From assembly GCF_018326265.1 (NCBI RefSeq), contig NZ_AP023360.1, positions 1,789,501 through 1,853,500 on the forward strand: a stretch of 64,000 nt of DNA, written 5' to 3'. A program made the position numbers and the translations under genes. Shown in pieces: positions 61,964-64,000 of this stretch (position 1 is its first letter; every line of letters begins with the position of its first letter). The notes under the pieces are model-generated. The model searched no databases and was not told the origin of the DNA. It worked only from the letters and a program-made list of their open reading frames with translations. The DNA comes from Catellatospora sp. IY07-71 (GTDB lineage Bacteria; Actinomycetota; Actinomycetes; Mycobacteriales; Micromonosporaceae).

Positions 61964-62374
61964 ATGGCGACCGTCCGGCTCGAATTCACCCCCGAACCCG
62001 CGCACGTGCGTACGGCGCGGCTCGTCGGCGTGGCCGTCGCACGGCGGGCCGGCGTGCCCGACGACCAGCTCGACGAGGTCCGGCTGGCGATCGGCGAGGC
62101 CTGCGCGCGGGCGGTGGCCCGGCACCAGCGGGTCGGCCTGCGCGACGTGGTCGCGGTGGCGTTCAGCGACGGGGATCGTTACCTGGTGCAGGTGTGGGAC
62201 CGCGCCGGCGACGACGCGCCCATCGCCGACGAGGAGCAGATCACCGTGGACGTGAGCGCCAGCCTGCTCCAGGCGATCGTGAAGGATCTGCAGGTCCGCC
62301 CGCTCGACGACGGGCCGGGCACCGAGGTGCAGATGGCGTGGCCGATCCGGCGCGCGTCGCGGCTGGGGCGCTGA
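61964..62374 (+). CDS. ApgA-like anti-sigma regulatory (RsbW-type) protein
   Basis: This 136-aa protein has the fold of the RsbW/SpoIIAB histidine-kinase-like ATPases (LDEVRLAIGEACARAVARH, VQVWDRAGDD). The N-box Asn that coordinates magnesium in these kinases is replaced: the family reads EAxxNAV, and here EACARAV (about 47-53). Kinase activity is therefore in doubt. It probably binds BldG and one or more sigma factors. ATG 61964 has only weak Shine-Dalgarno support and may be translated by coupling to bldG. Confidence 0.78.
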   Translation: MATVRLEFTPEPAHVRTARLVGVAVARRAGVPDDQLDEVRLAIGEACARAVARHQRVGLRDVVAVAFSDGDRYLVQVWDRAGDDAPIADEEQITVDVSASLLQAIVKDLQVRPLDDGPGTEVQMAWPIRRASRLGR

Positions 62375-62689
62375 TTCCGCCACGGAACGTGAGCGTGTGC
62401 ATGCGCGGCGACGTGCTGTGACCGTTCCGCAGGCATAGAGTCGCTGAGCGTACCGCACAAACCCGCGCGGCGCAGCAACGAAGATCACCGCGACACGGCA
62501 GGTACGGGGTGTGACCCCGACCACGTGTCCGGTTTACAGTTCACGGGTTGTTTCGATGCCGTAACCGCCGTCACTCGTGCTCCGGTTCCGGCTCCGCCGT
62601 GGGGGGTAGCCCGGTGGCAGGCCCGACCGGGCCGTCCACCGACGACACCGTACGGCGGCCTCACAAGTAGAGATCTTTGGAGGACAAAG
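62375..62689. other. Intergenic region before hppA
   Basis: This 315-bp gap holds the hppA promoter. GGAGG at 62679-62683 is the hppA ribosome site. I see CACGTG at 62523-62528 but no convincing -35/-10 pair, no small gene and no riboswitch. Confidence 0.5.
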
Positions 62690-64000
62690 ATGTCCGGGAC
62701 CATCCTCGCCGCGCCCGGCGGCGAGCTGGCCCTTACCGGCAAGAACGTGTCGTACGTGATTGTCGCGGCCGTGATCGCGCTGGTGGCGCTGGGATTCGCC
62801 GCCGTGCTGGTCAAGTCCGTGCTCGCGACCGGTAAGGGCACCAACAAGATGCAGGAGATCGCCGGGGCCGTCCAGGAGGGCGCGTCGGCCTATCTCTTCC
62901 GCCAGTTCAAGACGCTCGGCATCTTCGTGGTGCTCGCGGTCATCCTGCTCTTCGTTCTGCCGGTGCACGGCGACGGCGACGAGCTCTCGCTGAAGATCGG
63001 CCGTTCGGCCTTCTTCGTGGTGGGTGCGCTGTTCAGCGCGTTCATCGGCGGTGCGGGGATGGCCCTCGCCACCCGTGCCAACCTGCGGGTGGCCGCGGCG
63101 GCGCGGGAGGCCGAGGGCGGTCGCGAGAACGCCATGGCGATCGCGTTCCGCACCGGCGGTGTGGTCGGCTTCCTGACGGTGGGCCTCGGCCTGTTCGGCG
63201 CCGCGCTGGTGGTGCTGATCTACCGTGCCGACGCCGCGACCGTGCTGGAGGGCTTCGGCTTCGGCGCCGCGCTGCTCGCGATGTTCATGCGGGTCGGCGG
63301 CGGCATCTTCACCAAGGCCGCCGACGTCGGCGCCGACCTGGTCGGCAAGGTCGAGCAGAACATCCCCGAGGACGACCCGCGCAACGCGGCCACCATCGCC
63401 GACAACGTCGGCGACAACGTGGGCGACTGCGCCGGCATGGCCGCGGACCTGTTCGAGTCGTACGCGGTGACCCTGGTGGCCGCCCTGATCCTGGGCCGGG
63501 CCGCGTTCGGCGTGGAGGGCCTGGTCTTCCCGCTGATCGTGTCGACCATCGGGGTGCTGATCGCGATCGTCGGCGTGTTCCTGACCCGCCTGCGCAAGTC
63601 CGACAAGAACGGCCTGCAGGCGATCAACCGCGCCTTCTACATCTCGGCCGGCGTGTCCGCGCTCGCGGTGGCGGGCGCTTCGGTGTGGTACCTGCCGAAG
63701 ACCTTCGCTGAGCTGGGCAAGCCGGATGTGACCGGCAACCCGCAGATCGTCGCCATCGGCGCGGTCATCATCGGCATCGTGCTGGCCGCCGCCATCCAGG
63801 CGCTGACCGGCTACTTCACCGAGACCGGCAAGCGGCCGGTGCAGGACATCGGCAAGACGTCCGAGACCGGCCCGGCGACCGTGGTGCTCTCCGGCATCAG
63901 CGTCGGCCTGGAGTCGGCGGTCTACTCGGCGCTGCTCATCGGCGGTGCCGTGTACGGCGCGTTCCTGCTGGGCGGCGGCACCCTGGTCGTGTCGCTGTTC
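62690..64000 (+). CDS. hppA: HppA, membrane-bound proton-pumping pyrophosphatase (5' part)
   Basis: The gene runs off the window end with 437 codons visible. The enzyme couples pyrophosphate hydrolysis to proton transport. It has many transmembrane helices, and the catalytic segments KAADVGADLVGKVE (about 205-219) and DNVGDNVGDCAGMAADLFESY (about 237-257) are intact. The residue that separates K+-dependent from K+-independent enzymes lies beyond the window. ATG 62690 follows GGAGG. Its place after bldG and the ApgA-like gene matches streptomycetes. Confidence 0.95.
   Translation, partial: MSGTILAAPGGELALTGKNVSYVIVAAVIALVALGFAAVLVKSVLATGKGTNKMQEIAGAVQEGASAYLFRQFKTLGIFVVLAVILLFVLPVHGDGDELSLKIGRSAFFVVGALFSAFIGGAGMALATRANLRVAAAAREAEGGRENAMAIAFRTGGVVGFLTVGLGLFGAALVVLIYRADAATVLEGFGFGAALLAMFMRVGGGIFTKAADVGADLVGKVEQNIPEDDPRNAATIADNVGDNVGDCAGMAADLFESYAVTLVAALILGRAAFGVEGLVFPLIVSTIGVLIAIVGVFLTRLRKSDKNGLQAINRAFYISAGVSALAVAGASVWYLPKTFAELGKPDVTGNPQIVAIGAVIIGIVLAAAIQALTGYFTETGKRPVQDIGKTSETGPATVVLSGISVGLESAVYSALLIGGAVYGAFLLGGGTLVVSLF

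Overview
This is about 70-75% GC chromosomal DNA from an actinobacterium, most likely a member of the Micromonosporaceae (Micromonospora, Actinoplanes or Catellatospora type). The grounds are a futalosine menaquinone pathway, a 14-gene NADH dehydrogenase operon with ATGA/GTGA overlaps, an ESX-type secretion locus, an actinobacterial tad pilus island, the 6C small RNA, and a bldG-type locus next to a membrane pyrophosphatase. No tRNA, rRNA, prophage, insertion sequence or CRISPR array was seen. The genus is an inference.

Layout. 1-1283: end of a phenylacetyl-CoA epoxidase operon (paaD end, paaE). 1470-23889: a respiratory block with mqnC, a secreted membrane protein, menG, a menJ-like quinone reductase, the full nuoA-N operon (6209-21757) closed by a hairpin terminator, a long-chain polyprenyl diphosphate synthase for the menaquinone tail, and an IclR regulator. 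This block makes the quinone, reduces its side chain and uses it in complex I. 24163-27858 (minus): a Tat-exported PhoX phosphatase with a PhoP-type PHO box, a RarD permease and a small holin-fold membrane protein. 27913-35898: a type VII secretion locus (eccE, eccB, two WXG100 proteins, mycosin, a double SseB-domain protein and a small partner); eccC and eccD are not in the window. 35902-39308: an alpha/beta hydrolase that has lost its nucleophile, NhaA, and a C45-type acyltransferase/hydrolase. 39459-48414: an exported-protein region with two M6 (immune inhibitor A) proteases flanking a vanadium haloperoxidase-fold protein, a LuxR-type regulator and a small secreted protein. 48786-52720: acsA, a degenerate Fic-fold protein and a SerB-like HAD phosphatase. 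52912-53024: the 6C RNA. 53164-57963: the tad pilus island, with a fused TadB-TadC protein and a pilin with a repeat-bearing leader. 57973-58878: a DUF559 nuclease-like gene bracketed by 64-nt palindromic repeats. 58977-61370: an MrfA/DUF1998 helicase carrying two copies of a short repeat inside its coding sequence. 61617-64000: bldG, its anti-sigma partner, and hppA, which runs off the end.

The order acsA, Fic-like, HAD, 6C, ssd/tad, helicase, bldG, apgA-like, hppA matches a conserved actinobacterial neighbourhood (from memory, S. coelicolor around bldG and M. tuberculosis Rv3646-Rv3667). Several short repeat families sit between genes: a 19-bp palindrome (six copies in two clusters), a 64-nt palindrome (three copies), and a 20-bp repeat (two copies). 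Many genes have a -10 hexamer 6-8 nt before the start codon and no Shine-Dalgarno, which suggests leaderless transcripts.
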